Numbered from the stretch's first letter, positions 38,581 through 47,643 are shown. The stretch is DNA of 64,000 nucleotides from Paraburkholderia ultramafica (GCF_902859915.1 NZ_CADIKK010000031.1:30998-94997), one strand, 5' to 3'. Program-made: numbers and translations. Notes: generated by a model from the sequence alone, not told the origin.

Positions 38581-39687
38581 TCAGATCGTGCCGAGTTCAC
38601 GCCGCAAAAACTCGTGGAAGTGCTGCATGCCGTCTTCCATCGGGCTCTGATACGGGCCGACCTGCGATTCGCCGCGCTCCATCAGCGCGCGGCGGCCGGC
38701 GTCCATGCGCTCGGCGATCTCGTCGTCTTCGCGTGCCGTTTCCATATAGGCGGCGCGCTCGGCTTCGACGAAATCACGCTCGAACAGCGCGATTTCCTCA
38801 GGGTAATAGAACTCGACCACATTGGTGGTTTTCTGCGGACCGCGCGGAATCAGCCACGACACCACCAGCACGTGCGGATACCACTCGATCATGATGCCCG
38901 GGTAGTACACCATCCAGATCGCGCCGAAGTCGGGCGGATTGCCACCGCGAAAACGCAGCACTTCGTCGTGCCACTTGCGGTAGGTCGGACTGCCCGGCTG
39001 CTCCAGATCCTTGTGCACGCCAACCGTCTGGACGCTGTACCAGTCGCCGAACTCCCACGTCAGGTCGTCGCAATTGACGAAGCTGCCGAGGCCCGGATGG
39101 AACGGCGCGACGTGATAGTCCTCCAGATAGACCTCGATAAAGGTCTTCCAGTTGTAGTTGCACTCGTGCACTTCGACGTGATCGAACATGAAGCCCGAAA
39201 AATCGAAGTGTTTCTTGGTGCCGAGGCGCGCCAGATCGCGCGCGACGTCACGCCCCTGCGCTTCGAACAGCAGGCCTTGCCAGTTCTGCAGCGGCGTGGC
39301 GCCGAGATTCAGGCAGGGGTTATCGGCGAAATGGGGTGCGCCGAGGAGCTGGCCGTTCAGGTCGTACGTCCAGCGATGCAGCGGACAGACGATGTTCTCC
39401 GTCTGGCCGCGGCCGTTGAGCATGATGGCTTGCCGATGGCGGCACACGTTCGACAGCAGTTCGACTTGCGACTGCTGGTTACGGACGAGCACACGCCCCT
39501 CGCTTTCGCTGGGCAAGGCAAAATAATCCCCCGCTTCGGGCACCATGAGATCGTGGCCGATGTAGCGAGGACCTTTCTTGAAAAGGGTGTCGATTTCGCG
39601 CGTTAGAAGCGCTTCGTCAAAGTAAGCCGTGACTGGCAGCTGGCTGTGAACAGACCGCAACTGCAATGCATTGCTCAGATTGGACAT
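38581..39687 (-). CDS. Rieske non-haem iron oxygenase, alpha subunit
   Basis: Aromatic-ring-hydroxylating or choline-monooxygenase-like enzyme of 368 aa. Its Rieske [2Fe-2S] ligands are C82 and H84 (NVCRHRQAIML) and C101 and H104 (IVCPLHRW). The mononuclear iron site is in EDYHVAPFHPGL (H192, H197). The sequence resembles the one-component family that includes glycine-betaine/choline oxygenases; no ferredoxin or reductase gene lies next to it, so the electron partner and substrate are unknown. I use the ATG at 39687 (MSNLSNALQLRSVHSQLPVT) with a GGGAGTGGG ribosome-binding site, not an in-frame codon 45 bp upstream. A terminator lies downstream. Confidence 0.9.
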   Translation of the reverse strand: MSNLSNALQLRSVHSQLPVTAYFDEALLTREIDTLFKKGPRYIGHDLMVPEAGDYFALPSESEGRVLVRNQQSQVELLSNVCRHRQAIMLNGRGQTENIVCPLHRWTYDLNGQLLGAPHFADNPCLNLGATPLQNWQGLLFEAQGRDVARDLARLGTKKHFDFSGFMFDHVEVHECNYNWKTFIEVYLEDYHVAPFHPGLGSFVNCDDLTWEFGDWYSVQTVGVHKDLEQPGSPTYRKWHDEVLRFRGGNPPDFGAIWMVYYPGIMIEWYPHVLVVSWLIPRGPQKTTNVVEFYYPEEIALFERDFVEAERAAYMETAREDDEIAERMDAGRRALMERGESQVGPYQSPMEDGMQHFHEFLRRELGTI

Positions 39688-39974
39688 TCCCACTCCCGAT
39701 GAAGACGTGAAAGCAGTGAACAACCCAACCATCGAAGATTCGATTTAGGGAGCCGGCGATTATACCCGTTTCCCCATCGCCGGGGCGCTTAAGTGCCTGA
39801 TTTGGGTCAAAAATGCTTGGAAAGTTTGGGATTTTCGCCGCAGACCAATCGATTTTTTTCTGCGAGACTTCAGGGGCGGCGCGGGATGCACAGGCGGGGC
39901 GTCGGGTGGCGAGAAGATCGGAAATGTCGCTTTTGCCGTAGAATGTCCGACTTGTTTTAATTTTGCGACTATTC

Positions 39975-40283
39975 ATGGCGAAGACTGGGTCGAAAGATAC
40001 TGCTGCCGCGTCAGCCGAAGGCGTCGATACCACGCCGCTGCCCGAGAACTACGAGGCCGCGCAGGCGGAGCTGGAACAGCTGGTGGCGCGCATGGAAGGC
40101 GGCAGCCTGAGTCTCGAGGAGTCGTTGAGCGCGTACCGGCGCGGCGCGGCCCTCGTGGCGTTTTGCCAGCAGCAGCTCGAAAAGGTCGAGCAGCAGGTGC
40201 GCGTGCTCGATGGCGAGACGCTCAAGCCGCTGCCCATGAATACCGCAGGCACAGCCGCTACTGAAAGCGGGGACGACCTATGA
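39975..40283 (+). CDS. xseB: exodeoxyribonuclease VII small subunit
   Basis: Protein of 102 aa with the compact XseB helical core NYEAAQAELEQLVARMEGGS and SLEESLSAYRRGAALVAFCQ. It associates with XseA to digest single-stranded DNA from both ends. The start is the ATG at 39975 (MAKTGSKDTAAAS); N- and C-terminal tails are longer than in E. coli (80 aa). The gene overlaps ispA by 4 bp (ATGA), and the xseB-ispA-dxs order is widely conserved in proteobacteria. Confidence 0.95.
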   Translation: MAKTGSKDTAAASAEGVDTTPLPENYEAAQAELEQLVARMEGGSLSLEESLSAYRRGAALVAFCQQQLEKVEQQVRVLDGETLKPLPMNTAGTAATESGDDL

Positions 40284-41161
40284 CATTCGAACAATGGACG
40301 CGCTCGGTACTCGAACGCGTCGAAACGGCTCTGGAACACTACCTGCCGACCGAGGCCACCGAGCCCGCCACACTGCATCAAGCGATGCGTTACGCGGTGC
40401 TGGGCGGCGGGAAACGGGTTCGCCCGCTGCTGTGCCACGCGGCCGGCGAGCTGACCGGCGCGCGCGCCGAATGCCTCGATGCGGCAGCGGCGGCGCTGGA
40501 AATGATTCACGTGTATTCACTCGTGCACGACGACATGCCCTGCATGGACGACGACGCGCTGCGTCGCGGCAAGCCCACGGTGCATGTCAAATATGACGAA
40601 GCCACCGCACTGCTGGTCGGCGACGCGCTGCAATCGCAGGCCTTCGTCGCGCTGACGTCGGACGTGCTGGCCGCGTCGCAACAGGCGTCGCTCGTACGCG
40701 AGCTGGCTCTCGCGAGCGGCTCGATCGGCATGTGCGGCGGGCAGGCGATCGATCTGGCGAGCGTCGGCCACATGCTGACGCGCACGCAACTCGAAACCAT
40801 GCACCGGATGAAGACCGGCGCGTTGTTACGCGCCGCGGTGCGCATGGGCGCATTGGCGGGCGAAACGCCGGATGCGGACGCCATGCGTTCGCTCGACGCG
40901 TATGCGGCCGCCGTCGGCCTCGCGTTTCAGGTCGTCGACGACATTCTCGACGTCACGACCGATTCCGCGACGCTCGGCAAGACCGCAGGCAAAGACGCGA
41001 AGGACGGCAAGCCGACCTACGTGTCGATTATTGGGCTCGACGCGTCGCGCGCGCTCGCGGCGCAGCTGCGCAGCGACGCCCACGCCGCGCTGGCGCCGTT
41101 CGGCGCGCGCGCGCAGCGCCTTGCCGAATTGGCCGACCTGGTGGTGAACCGGGTTAGCTAA
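40280..41161 (+). CDS. ispA: farnesyl diphosphate synthase
   Basis: Polyprenyl synthetase of 293 aa that condenses DMAPP/GPP with IPP to give FPP. The first aspartate-rich motif is HDDMPCMDDDALRRGKPT with the bacterial DDx4D spacing, the second VVDDILDVT. The substrate-binding GGGKRVRPLL is near residue 45. The start overlaps the xseB stop, so the two are translationally coupled. It precedes dxs by 87 bp; together they belong to the isoprenoid supply cluster. Confidence 0.96.
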   Translation: MTFEQWTRSVLERVETALEHYLPTEATEPATLHQAMRYAVLGGGKRVRPLLCHAAGELTGARAECLDAAAAALEMIHVYSLVHDDMPCMDDDALRRGKPTVHVKYDEATALLVGDALQSQAFVALTSDVLAASQQASLVRELALASGSIGMCGGQAIDLASVGHMLTRTQLETMHRMKTGALLRAAVRMGALAGETPDADAMRSLDAYAAAVGLAFQVVDDILDVTTDSATLGKTAGKDAKDGKPTYVSIIGLDASRALAAQLRSDAHAALAPFGARAQRLAELADLVVNRVS

Positions 41162-41248
41162 ACGCGAAAGCCCGCCGCCGCGCACCTTTTATCCCCGGGG
41201 TGCATGTATGAAGTGCGGGCGCGTAAGTTTTCCTACAATGGAACGACG

Positions 41249-43156
41249 ATGTACGACTTGCTGAAAACCATCGACGACCCGGCAGCCTTGCGCCGCCTCG
41301 ATCGCCGCCAATTGCAACCGCTTGCCGACGAGTTGCGTGCTTTCGTGCTCGACAGCGTATCGCAGACGGGCGGCCATCTTTCGTCCAACCTCGGCACGGT
41401 CGAGTTGACCATTGCTCTGCACTATGTGTTCGACACGCCGCACGACCGGATCGTCTGGGACGTCGGCCATCAAACCTATCCGCACAAGATCCTGACCGGC
41501 CGCCGCGACCAGATGCACACGCTGCGTCAGCTCGGCGGCATCTCGGGCTTCCCGAAGCGCGACGAGTCGGAATACGACACCTTCGGCACCGCCCACTCCA
41601 GCACGTCGATCTCGGCCGCGCTCGGCATGGCGATCGCGAGCAAGCTGCAGGGCGACAATCGCATGGGCATCGCCGTGATCGGCGACGGCGCGATGACGGC
41701 CGGTATGGCCTTCGAGGCGATGAACAACGCCGGCGTCGAAGACGACGTGCCGCTGCTGGTCATCCTGAACGACAACGACATGTCGATTTCGCCGCCGGTC
41801 GGCGCGCTCAATCGCCATCTCGCGCGCCTGATGTCGGGCCGCTTCTATGCTGCCGCGCGCGCGGGCGTCGAACGCGTGCTGCGCGTCGCGCCGCCGATGC
41901 TCGATCTGGCTCGCAAGCTCGAAGAGCACGCGAAGGGCATGATCGTGCCGGCCACGCTGTTCGAAGAGTTCGGCTTCAACTACATCGGCCCGATCGACGG
42001 CCACGATCTCGATTCGCTGATCCCGACATTGCAAAACATCAAGGAGCTGCGCGGTCCGCAATTCCTGCACGTCGTGACGAAGAAAGGCCAGGGCTACAAG
42101 CTGGCCGAAGCCGATCCGGTGCTGTACCACGGGCCGGGCAAGTTCAATCCGGCTGAAGGCATCAAGCCGGCGACCACGCCGTCGAAGAAGACCTACACAC
42201 AGGTGTTCGGCGAATGGCTGTGCGACGCGGCCGAACTGGACGCGCGCGTGGTCGGCATCACGCCGGCGATGCGTGAAGGCTCGGGCATGGTCGAGTTCGA
42301 GAAGCGCTTCCCGGACCGTTACTTCGACGTCGGCATTGCCGAACAGCATGCGGTGACGTTCGCCGGCGGCCTGGCCGCGGACGGCATGAAGCCGGTGGTG
42401 GCGATCTACTCGACCTTCCTGCAACGCGCGTACGATCAGCTGATTCACGACGTCGCGCTGCAAAACCTGCCGGTGGTGTTCGCGATCGACCGCGCGGGTC
42501 TGGTCGGCGCGGATGGCGCAACGCACGCGGGTGCTTACGACCTCGCGTTCATGCGCTGCATTCCGAACATGACCGTGATGGCCCCGGCGGACGAAAACGA
42601 ATGCCGGCAGATGCTGTACACCGCGCTGCAGCAGCCGAACCCGACGGCGGTGCGTTATCCGCGCGGCGCCGGCACGGGCGTCGCCACCGTCAAGCAGATG
42701 GCGGCGTTGCCGATCGGCAAGGGCGAGGTGCGTTGCGAGACATCGCAGCCGGTGGGCAAGCGCATTGCGATCCTCGCGTTCGGCACGATGGTCGCACCGT
42801 CGCTGGCAGCGGCCGAGCAACTTGACGCCACGGTCGCGAACATGCGCTTCGTGAAGCCGCTCGACGCCGCGCTGGTCCGTCAGCTGGCTGAGACGCACGA
42901 CGCCATCGTCACTGTCGAAGAAGGCTGCGTGATGGGCGGCGCGGGTTCGGCTTGCGTCGAAGCCCTGCTCGAGAGCGGGGTGATGCGGCCCGTACTACAA
43001 TTGGGCCTCCCCGACCGGTTCATCGATCATGGGGATCCGGCCAAGCTGCTCGCCGCATGCGGTCTCGATGCCGCGGGCATCGCCAAGTCGATTCGCGAGC
43101 GCTTCCTGTCGAGCGGCGCGCTTGGCGGTCAGTCGTCGGTAAAGCGCGTCGCGTAA
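41249..43156 (+). CDS. dxs: 1-deoxy-D-xylulose-5-phosphate synthase
   Basis: Thiamine-diphosphate enzyme of 635 aa that joins pyruvate and glyceraldehyde-3-phosphate, the first step of the MEP isoprenoid pathway. The TPP/Mg motif is GDGAMTAGMAFEAMNNAG (about residues 150-167). GHQTYPHKILTGR provides an active-site His, and DVGIAEQHAVTFAGGLA is the conserved transketolase-type Glu region. I start it at the ATG at 41249 (MYDLLKTIDDPAALRRLD); an in-frame ATG 45 bp upstream is unlikely given the family N terminus. Two strong hairpins follow its stop. Confidence 0.97.
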   Translation: MYDLLKTIDDPAALRRLDRRQLQPLADELRAFVLDSVSQTGGHLSSNLGTVELTIALHYVFDTPHDRIVWDVGHQTYPHKILTGRRDQMHTLRQLGGISGFPKRDESEYDTFGTAHSSTSISAALGMAIASKLQGDNRMGIAVIGDGAMTAGMAFEAMNNAGVEDDVPLLVILNDNDMSISPPVGALNRHLARLMSGRFYAAARAGVERVLRVAPPMLDLARKLEEHAKGMIVPATLFEEFGFNYIGPIDGHDLDSLIPTLQNIKELRGPQFLHVVTKKGQGYKLAEADPVLYHGPGKFNPAEGIKPATTPSKKTYTQVFGEWLCDAAELDARVVGITPAMREGSGMVEFEKRFPDRYFDVGIAEQHAVTFAGGLAADGMKPVVAIYSTFLQRAYDQLIHDVALQNLPVVFAIDRAGLVGADGATHAGAYDLAFMRCIPNMTVMAPADENECRQMLYTALQQPNPTAVRYPRGAGTGVATVKQMAALPIGKGEVRCETSQPVGKRIAILAFGTMVAPSLAAAEQLDATVANMRFVKPLDAALVRQLAETHDAIVTVEEGCVMGGAGSACVEALLESGVMRPVLQLGLPDRFIDHGDPAKLLAACGLDAAGIAKSIRERFLSSGALGGQSSVKRVA

Positions 43157-43218
43157 AGCGCTGCCGCTCGCTATGCCGCCGCGATGCGATGGCGGCCATA
43201 GTCATCTCCAACTTGAAT

Positions 43219-43386
43219 CGATGGGCCTTCGGGCCCGTCATCCAACGCCGGCAGGGGCCGGCGTTCGCCGTTGCGCGTGCTGTCCGCGCGGCCGCTGAGA
43301 GCCTCAACTTGTCGCGACGCGACAGCCCCTCGCGGGGGCAATTTCCCAACCCCCAGGAGACTTCCTGCGGGCGGAAAACTTGAGGC
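43219..43386 (+). ncRNA. highly structured RNA between dxs and folE2 (dxs hairpins plus a candidate folE2 leader element)
   Basis: Two perfect hairpins come first: GATGGGCC-TTCG-GGCCCGTC (43220-43239, one G-T pair) and AACGCCGGC-AGGG-GCCGGCGTT (43244-43265). Then GCCTCAA (43301-43307) can close with TTGAGGC (43380-43386) around three perfect internal hairpins: TGTCGC-GAC-GCGACA (43310-43324), GCCCC-N5-GGGGC (43325-43339) and CAGGA-GACT-TCCTG (43354-43367). This gives a four-way-junction-like fold ending 30 nt before the folE2 start. It could be a metabolite-sensing leader or an interspersed repeat. I cannot tell from one copy. Confidence 0.5.
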
Positions 43387-43416
43387 GGCCCGGCGTTTTC
43401 TTGAAAGGACAACAAA

Positions 43417-44223
43417 ATGAATCAGATGAACCCCGCCTTTGTGATGCCCGACGTGCAAAGCACGCCCGACACGCGTCAGATCCCGATTCAGCGGGTCGGC
43501 GTCAAGGCCGTGCGTCATCCGTTGACGGTGCGCACGCAAGGCGGCGAGGTGCAGCCGACGGTCGGCACATGGAATCTCGACGTGCATCTGCCGGCTGAGC
43601 AGAAGGGCACGCACATGTCGCGTTTCGTCGCGTTGCTCGAAGAGAACCAGGCGCCGCTCGAGCCGGCCACGTTCCGCACCATGCTCGCCGCGATGCTCGA
43701 CAAGCTCGAAGCCGAGGCGGGTCGCATTGAAGTGTCGTTCCCGTACTTCGTGAGCAAGACCGCGCCGGTCTCGGGCGTGCAAAGCCTGCTCGACTACGAA
43801 GTCACATTGATGGGCGACACCCGCAGCGGCGCGACGCGCCTGTTCCTGAAGGTGCTGGTGCCGGTCACGAGCCTGTGCCCGTGCTCGAAAAAAATCTCGC
43901 AGTACGGCGCGCATAACCAGCGTTCGCACGTCACGATCAACGCCGAACTGGCCGGCGACGTGGCGGTGGAAGAACTGGTTCGGATTGCCGAGGAAGAAGC
44001 GTCGTGCGAACTGTGGGGCTTGCTCAAGCGTCCGGACGAGAAGTTCGTCACCGAGCGCGCGTATGAAAACCCGAAGTTCGTCGAAGATCTCGTGCGCGAC
44101 GTCGCACAACGTCTGAATGCGGATGAGCGGATCGTCGCGTATGTGCTCGAAGCCGAGAACTTCGAGTCGATTCACAATCACAGCGCGTATGCGGTGATCG
44201 AGCGGGATAAGCGGGCGGGTTGA
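43417..44223 (+). CDS. folE2: GTP cyclohydrolase FolE2
   Basis: Type IB GTP cyclohydrolase of 268 aa that makes 7,8-dihydroneopterin triphosphate for folate synthesis. The signature is LVPVTSLCPCSKKISQYGAH followed by NQRSHVTI, containing the metal-ligand Cys; VRHPLTVRTQGGEVQPTVGT and VSFPYFVSKTAPVSGVQSL are also typical. FolE2 works with metals other than zinc and in some bacteria is controlled by zinc status. The start is the ATG at 43417 with AAAGGA upstream. It sits behind a long structured leader and ends at a strong terminator, so it is an independent unit. Confidence 0.95.
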   Translation: MNQMNPAFVMPDVQSTPDTRQIPIQRVGVKAVRHPLTVRTQGGEVQPTVGTWNLDVHLPAEQKGTHMSRFVALLEENQAPLEPATFRTMLAAMLDKLEAEAGRIEVSFPYFVSKTAPVSGVQSLLDYEVTLMGDTRSGATRLFLKVLVPVTSLCPCSKKISQYGAHNQRSHVTINAELAGDVAVEELVRIAEEEASCELWGLLKRPDEKFVTERAYENPKFVEDLVRDVAQRLNADERIVAYVLEAENFESIHNHSAYAVIERDKRAG

Positions 44224-44264
44224 GACGCGCTGATACGCGTGTTCGTTCGTTGACCGTATGAAAG

Positions 44265-44292
44265 AAAAAGCCGCTTTTAAAGCGGCTTTTTT
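44265..44292 (+). terminator. intrinsic terminator of folE2
   Basis: AAAAGCCGCTTT and AAAGCGGCTTTT form a near-perfect hairpin ending in six T. Because the A tract on the other side is long, it can also serve the convergent tsaD gene. Confidence 0.92.
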
Positions 44293-44312
44293 ACGGCGTC
44301 GGGATGTTCAGC

Positions 44313-45341
44313 TCAGCGTGCGAGGGATGTCAGATCCCAGCGCGGCTTCACCGTGAACGCGTAGTCCTTGCCCGATTGATCGGGCCAGCGCTGCAAGCGC
44401 AACGCGCCGGCCAGCGCGATCATCGCGCCGTTGTCAGTGCACAGCGACAGGTCCGGGTAGTGCACATAGAAATTGCGTTTCTTTGCGGCAGCGGAAAGCG
44501 CTTCGCGCAACTGCCGGTTCGCGCCCACGCCGCCTGCGACCACCAGCCGGTTGAGCTGGGTCCGCTTGAGCGCGGCCAGCGACTTCGCCGCCAGCACCTC
44601 GACCGCTGCATCGACGAATCCACGCGCCAGGTCGGCCTTCGCCTGCTCGCAAATATTCGCGCCGCCGAGTTTCTTCGCGTGCGTGAGGACCGCGGTCTTC
44701 AGGCCGCTGAAGCTGAAATCGAGGTCGCCGGAATGCAGCATCGGGCGCGGCAGGACCACCGCGCCGGGCGTGCCGAATTCCGCCATGCGCGAGACTTCCG
44801 GGCCGCCCGGATAACCGAGGCCGAGCAGCTTGGCGGTTTTGTCGAACGCTTCGCCGGCGGCGTCGTCCAGGGTTTCGCCGAGCGTCTCGTAGACGCCCAC
44901 GTCCGTCACGCGCATCAGTTGCGTATGGCCACCGGACACCAGCAGCGCGACGAACGGGAACGGCGGCGGCTCATCCACCAGCAGCGGCGACAGCAGGTGC
45001 CCTTCGAGGTGGTGGATGCCGATGGTCGGCTTGTCCCACGCCATCGCCAGCGAATTGGCGACGCTCGCGCCGACCAGCAGCGCGCCCGCGAGCCCTGGCC
45101 CTTGGGTGTAGGCGATCGCATCGATGTCGCTGCGTGACGCGCCGGCGCGCTCCATCACCTCTTCGAGCAACGGCAGCGCGCGCCGGATGTGATCGCGCGA
45201 CGCCAGCTCGGGCACGACGCCGCCGTACTCCCGATGCATCGCAATTTGCGAATGCAGTGCGTGCGCGAGCAGGCCGCGCTCCGTGTCGTAGAGCGCGAGA
45301 CCGGTTTCGTCGCAGGAGCTTTCGATGCCGAGAACGAGCAT
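44313..45341 (-). CDS. tsaD: tRNA N6-adenosine threonylcarbamoyltransferase TsaD
   Basis: Essential enzyme of 342 aa that transfers the threonylcarbamoyl group to A37 of ANN-decoding tRNAs, together with TsaB and TsaE. The ASKHA fold starts MLVLGIESSCDETGLALYDT. The metal-binding HxxxH is in IGIHHLEGHLLSPLL, and LLVSGGHTQLMRV is the phosphate loop. The start is the ATG at 45341; the frame is open 21 codons farther but without family support. It is single and convergent with folE2. Upstream, 122 bp separate it from the divergent flavoprotein gene. Confidence 0.96.
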   Translation of the reverse strand: MLVLGIESSCDETGLALYDTERGLLAHALHSQIAMHREYGGVVPELASRDHIRRALPLLEEVMERAGASRSDIDAIAYTQGPGLAGALLVGASVANSLAMAWDKPTIGIHHLEGHLLSPLLVDEPPPFPFVALLVSGGHTQLMRVTDVGVYETLGETLDDAAGEAFDKTAKLLGLGYPGGPEVSRMAEFGTPGAVVLPRPMLHSGDLDFSFSGLKTAVLTHAKKLGGANICEQAKADLARGFVDAAVEVLAAKSLAALKRTQLNRLVVAGGVGANRQLREALSAAAKKRNFYVHYPDLSLCTDNGAMIALAGALRLQRWPDQSGKDYAFTVKPRWDLTSLAR

Positions 45342-45463
45342 GATGGGTGGGTTTGAACGGACGCGCGAGTGACGGCACTCCTGCGCCCAAAAGTGAAAAG
45401 GCAAGCTTGAAAGTATAGCAGTGCGGGCAAGGGGCCGCAGACGCGCGGGTACAATGCGGCCCC

Positions 45464-46681
45464 ATGGAATCCTTCGATATCGCAGTGATCGGCGCAGGCG
45501 CGGCCGGCATGATGTGCGCGGCCGTGGCCGGGCAACTCGGCCGTCGCGTGGTGCTGATCGACCACTCGCAGCGTCTCGCGGAAAAAATCCGCATTTCCGG
45601 CGGCGGCCGTTGCAACTTCACGAACCTGTACGCCGGGCCGGCCAATTACCTGTCGGCCAATCCGCATTTTTGCCGTTCGGCGCTGGCGCGCTACACGCCG
45701 CGCGACTTCATGGCGCTGCTCAAGCGCCATCACGTGACGTGGCACGAGAAGCACAAGGGGCAGCTGTTCTGCGACCAGTCGAGCGACGCGGTCATCAACG
45801 TGCTGAAGAACGAGTGCGACGCGGGCCGTGTGGCATGGCGCACGCCGCTGTCGGTCGAGGCAGTGCGGCACGACGCGGAAGGCCGCTTCACGCTGGACAC
45901 GGCGTCGGGTCCGATCGCCACGCGGGCGCTCGTGATCGCGACCGGCGGCCTGTCGATCCCCAAGATCGGCGCTACCGATTTCGCCTACCGTCTTGCCAAG
46001 CAGTTCGGCCACAAGCTGATCGACACCCGCCCCGCGCTGGTTCCGCTGACCTTCGCCCCGGCCGACTGGGAGCCGTTCTCGGCGCTCTCCGGCGTGTCGC
46101 TCGAAGTGCAGCTGGCGACCGGCAACAAAAAGACCGGCGCCGAATTCAACGAAGACCTGCTGCTGACTCATCGCGGCCTGTCGGGCCCGGGCGTTCTGCA
46201 AATCTCGAGCTACTGGCAACCCGGCGAGCCGATTCATATCAACCTGCTGGCGGAGCGCGACGCGACGGCCGCGCTGCTGGAAGCGAAGACCGGCACGAAA
46301 CGCCAGATCGCCAATCTGCTGTCGGAATGGGTGCCGCAACGGCTTGCCCACGTCTGGCTGGAAACCCGCCAGATTCCCGCCGAAGCCCGCGTGGCCGATC
46401 TGCCGGACAAGACCTTGCGGCGCATCGGTGAGGCGCTGTCGCGCTGGACGCTCACCCCAAACGGCACCGAAGGCTATCGCAAAGCCGAAGTGACGCGCGG
46501 TGGCATCGACACGCGCGACCTGTCGTCGTCGACGATGATGAGCGCGCGCGCGCCGGGGCTGTACTTCATCGGCGAAGCGGTCGACGTGACCGGCTGGCTC
46601 GGCGGCTACAATTTCCAGTGGGCGTGGGCCTCGGGCGTGGCGGCCGGCCAGGCGGCCGCGGAGCATGTCCGGGGAGGATGA
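45464..46681 (+). CDS. BaiN/YhiN (HI0933)-family flavoprotein
   Basis: Protein of 405 aa with the FAD-binding motif DIAVIGAGAAGMMCAAVAGQ, the family signature EKIRISGGGRCNFTN and the C-terminal FAD-contact LYFIGEAVDVTGWLGGYNFQ followed by WAWASGVAAGQAA. The HI0933/BaiN family consists of NAD(P)/FAD-dependent oxidoreductases whose physiological role in proteobacteria is unclear; gut relatives act on bile acids. The length is as expected. The start is the ATG at 45464. It lies just before the rpsU promoter region, but its linkage to rpsU is only positional. Confidence 0.9.
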   Translation: MESFDIAVIGAGAAGMMCAAVAGQLGRRVVLIDHSQRLAEKIRISGGGRCNFTNLYAGPANYLSANPHFCRSALARYTPRDFMALLKRHHVTWHEKHKGQLFCDQSSDAVINVLKNECDAGRVAWRTPLSVEAVRHDAEGRFTLDTASGPIATRALVIATGGLSIPKIGATDFAYRLAKQFGHKLIDTRPALVPLTFAPADWEPFSALSGVSLEVQLATGNKKTGAEFNEDLLLTHRGLSGPGVLQISSYWQPGEPIHINLLAERDATAALLEAKTGTKRQIANLLSEWVPQRLAHVWLETRQIPAEARVADLPDKTLRRIGEALSRWTLTPNGTEGYRKAEVTRGGIDTRDLSSSTMMSARAPGLYFIGEAVDVTGWLGGYNFQWAWASGVAAGQAAAEHVRGG

Positions 46682-46700
46682 GGGGGCTTGACGGCGCAGT

Positions 46701-46727
46701 AGCTTTGTGAGAAAGCTCTGCTATACT
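46701..46727 (+). promoter_or_regulatory. rpsU promoter region with a 6-bp inverted repeat
   Basis: TATACT (46722-46727) is a good -10 box 33 bp before the rpsU start. AGCTTT-GTGAG-AAAGCT (46701-46717) forms a perfect inverted repeat where the -35 should be, suggesting a regulator-binding site. A TTGACG at 46688 is too far (28 bp) to be its -35. Confidence 0.5.
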
Positions 46728-46759
46728 CCTGAACCTTTACAAAGTTCCGTTATTGAAAA

Positions 46760-46972
46760 ATGACGACCATCCGCGTAAAAGACAACGAGCCGTTTGAAGT
46801 CGCCATGCGCCGTTTCAAGCGCACCATGGAGAAAGGCGGCTTGCTGACGGAACTTCGCGCTCGCGAGTTTTACGAAAAGCCTACTGCTGAGCGCAAGCGC
46901 AAGAAGGCGGCTGCGGTGAAGCGTCATTTCAAGCGTCTGCGTGGCCAGATGCTGCCAAAGAAGTTCTACTGA
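46760..46972 (+). CDS. rpsU: 30S ribosomal protein S21
   Basis: Basic protein of 70 aa, the normal S21 size, reading MTTIRVKDNEPFEVAMRRFK and then LLTELRAREFYEKPTAERKR with a Lys/Arg-rich end. It binds the 30S subunit near the 3' end of 16S rRNA and supports mRNA start selection. It opens the macromolecular synthesis cluster rpsU-yqeY-dnaG-rpoD, in which translation, primer synthesis and the housekeeping sigma factor are linked. Confidence 0.97.
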   Translation: MTTIRVKDNEPFEVAMRRFKRTMEKGGLLTELRAREFYEKPTAERKRKKAAAVKRHFKRLRGQMLPKKFY

Positions 46973-47055
46973 TTCTGGCGTTGCCGCGGTTCCGATCGAA
47001 CGGAGCGGCGACATCCAACCGGTGGCGGCATTCCAGGTGCCATCACGGAAAACAC

Positions 47056-47136
47056 GGCCCTTCGGGCCAGCCGGCAAGGTCGCATCCACTACGCATATCG
47101 CGCCAACCCGCTTGAGGAAGCAGTCCCCAAGCGGGT
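47056..47136. repeat. two hairpins in the rpsU-yqeY gap
   Basis: GGCCC-TTC-GGGCC (47056-47068) and ACCCGCTTG/CAAGCGGGT (47106-47114 / 47128-47136) are perfect stems in the 224-bp gap. Neither has a strong T tract. They may act in mRNA processing or partial termination, uncoupling the very abundant rpsU message from downstream genes. Confidence 0.6.
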
Positions 47137-47196
47137 ATTCGTGTTGATGCGGTTGACCCGGCCGGTTTTTCAACTTTCAACGCATTCAGGTGAGTG

Positions 47197-47643
47197 ATGA
47201 GTCTCAAGGACCGGATCAACGACGATATGAAAGCAGCCATGCGGGCGCGTGAGACCGAGCGTCTCGGCACGGTCCGCCTGCTGCTCGCCGCCATCAAGCA
47301 ACGCGAAGTCGACGAGCGCGTCACGCTCGACGACGCCGCGATCACCGCGGTCGTCGACAAGATGATCAAGCAGCGCAAGGATTCGATCAGCCAGTTCGAA
47401 GCCGCCGGCCGCACGGATCTGGCCGACAAGGAAAAGGCCGAGCTGGCCATTCTGTCCGCGTATATGCCGGAACAGATGTCCGAGGCGGAAATCGTTGCCG
47501 AAGTGCAGGCCGCGGTCGCGCAAACCGGCGCGGCCGGCCCGCAGGACATGGGCAAGGTGATGGGCGTGCTCAAGCCGAAGCTGGCTGGCCGTGCCGATAT
47601 GACCGCTGTGTCGGCGCAAGTCAAAGCCGCGCTCGCGAAGTAA
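47197..47643 (+). CDS. yqeY: GatB/YqeY domain protein
   Basis: Protein of 148 aa consisting of the GatB_Yqey helical domain (SLKDRINDDMKAAMRARETE, LILSAYMPEQ-like stretch AILSAYMPEQMSEAEIVAEV, PQDMGKVMGVLKPKLAGRAD). The domain is shared with the tail of GatB and is thought to bind tRNA, but the role of the stand-alone protein is not established. I use the ATG at 47197; a GTG one codon earlier is also possible. AGGTGAG precedes it. It lies between rpsU and dnaG, as in many beta-proteobacteria. Confidence 0.92.
   Translation: MSLKDRINDDMKAAMRARETERLGTVRLLLAAIKQREVDERVTLDDAAITAVVDKMIKQRKDSISQFEAAGRTDLADKEKAELAILSAYMPEQMSEAEIVAEVQAAVAQTGAAGPQDMGKVMGVLKPKLAGRADMTAVSAQVKAALAK

Noticed and set aside
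41189..42898. Minus-strand open frame opposite dxs
   Set aside because: Shadow of dxs, no motifs.
43301..43386. A known tetrahydrofolate riboswitch upstream of folE2
   Set aside because: The fold is suggestive but I cannot match its loops to a described class; kept only as an unclassified structured leader.
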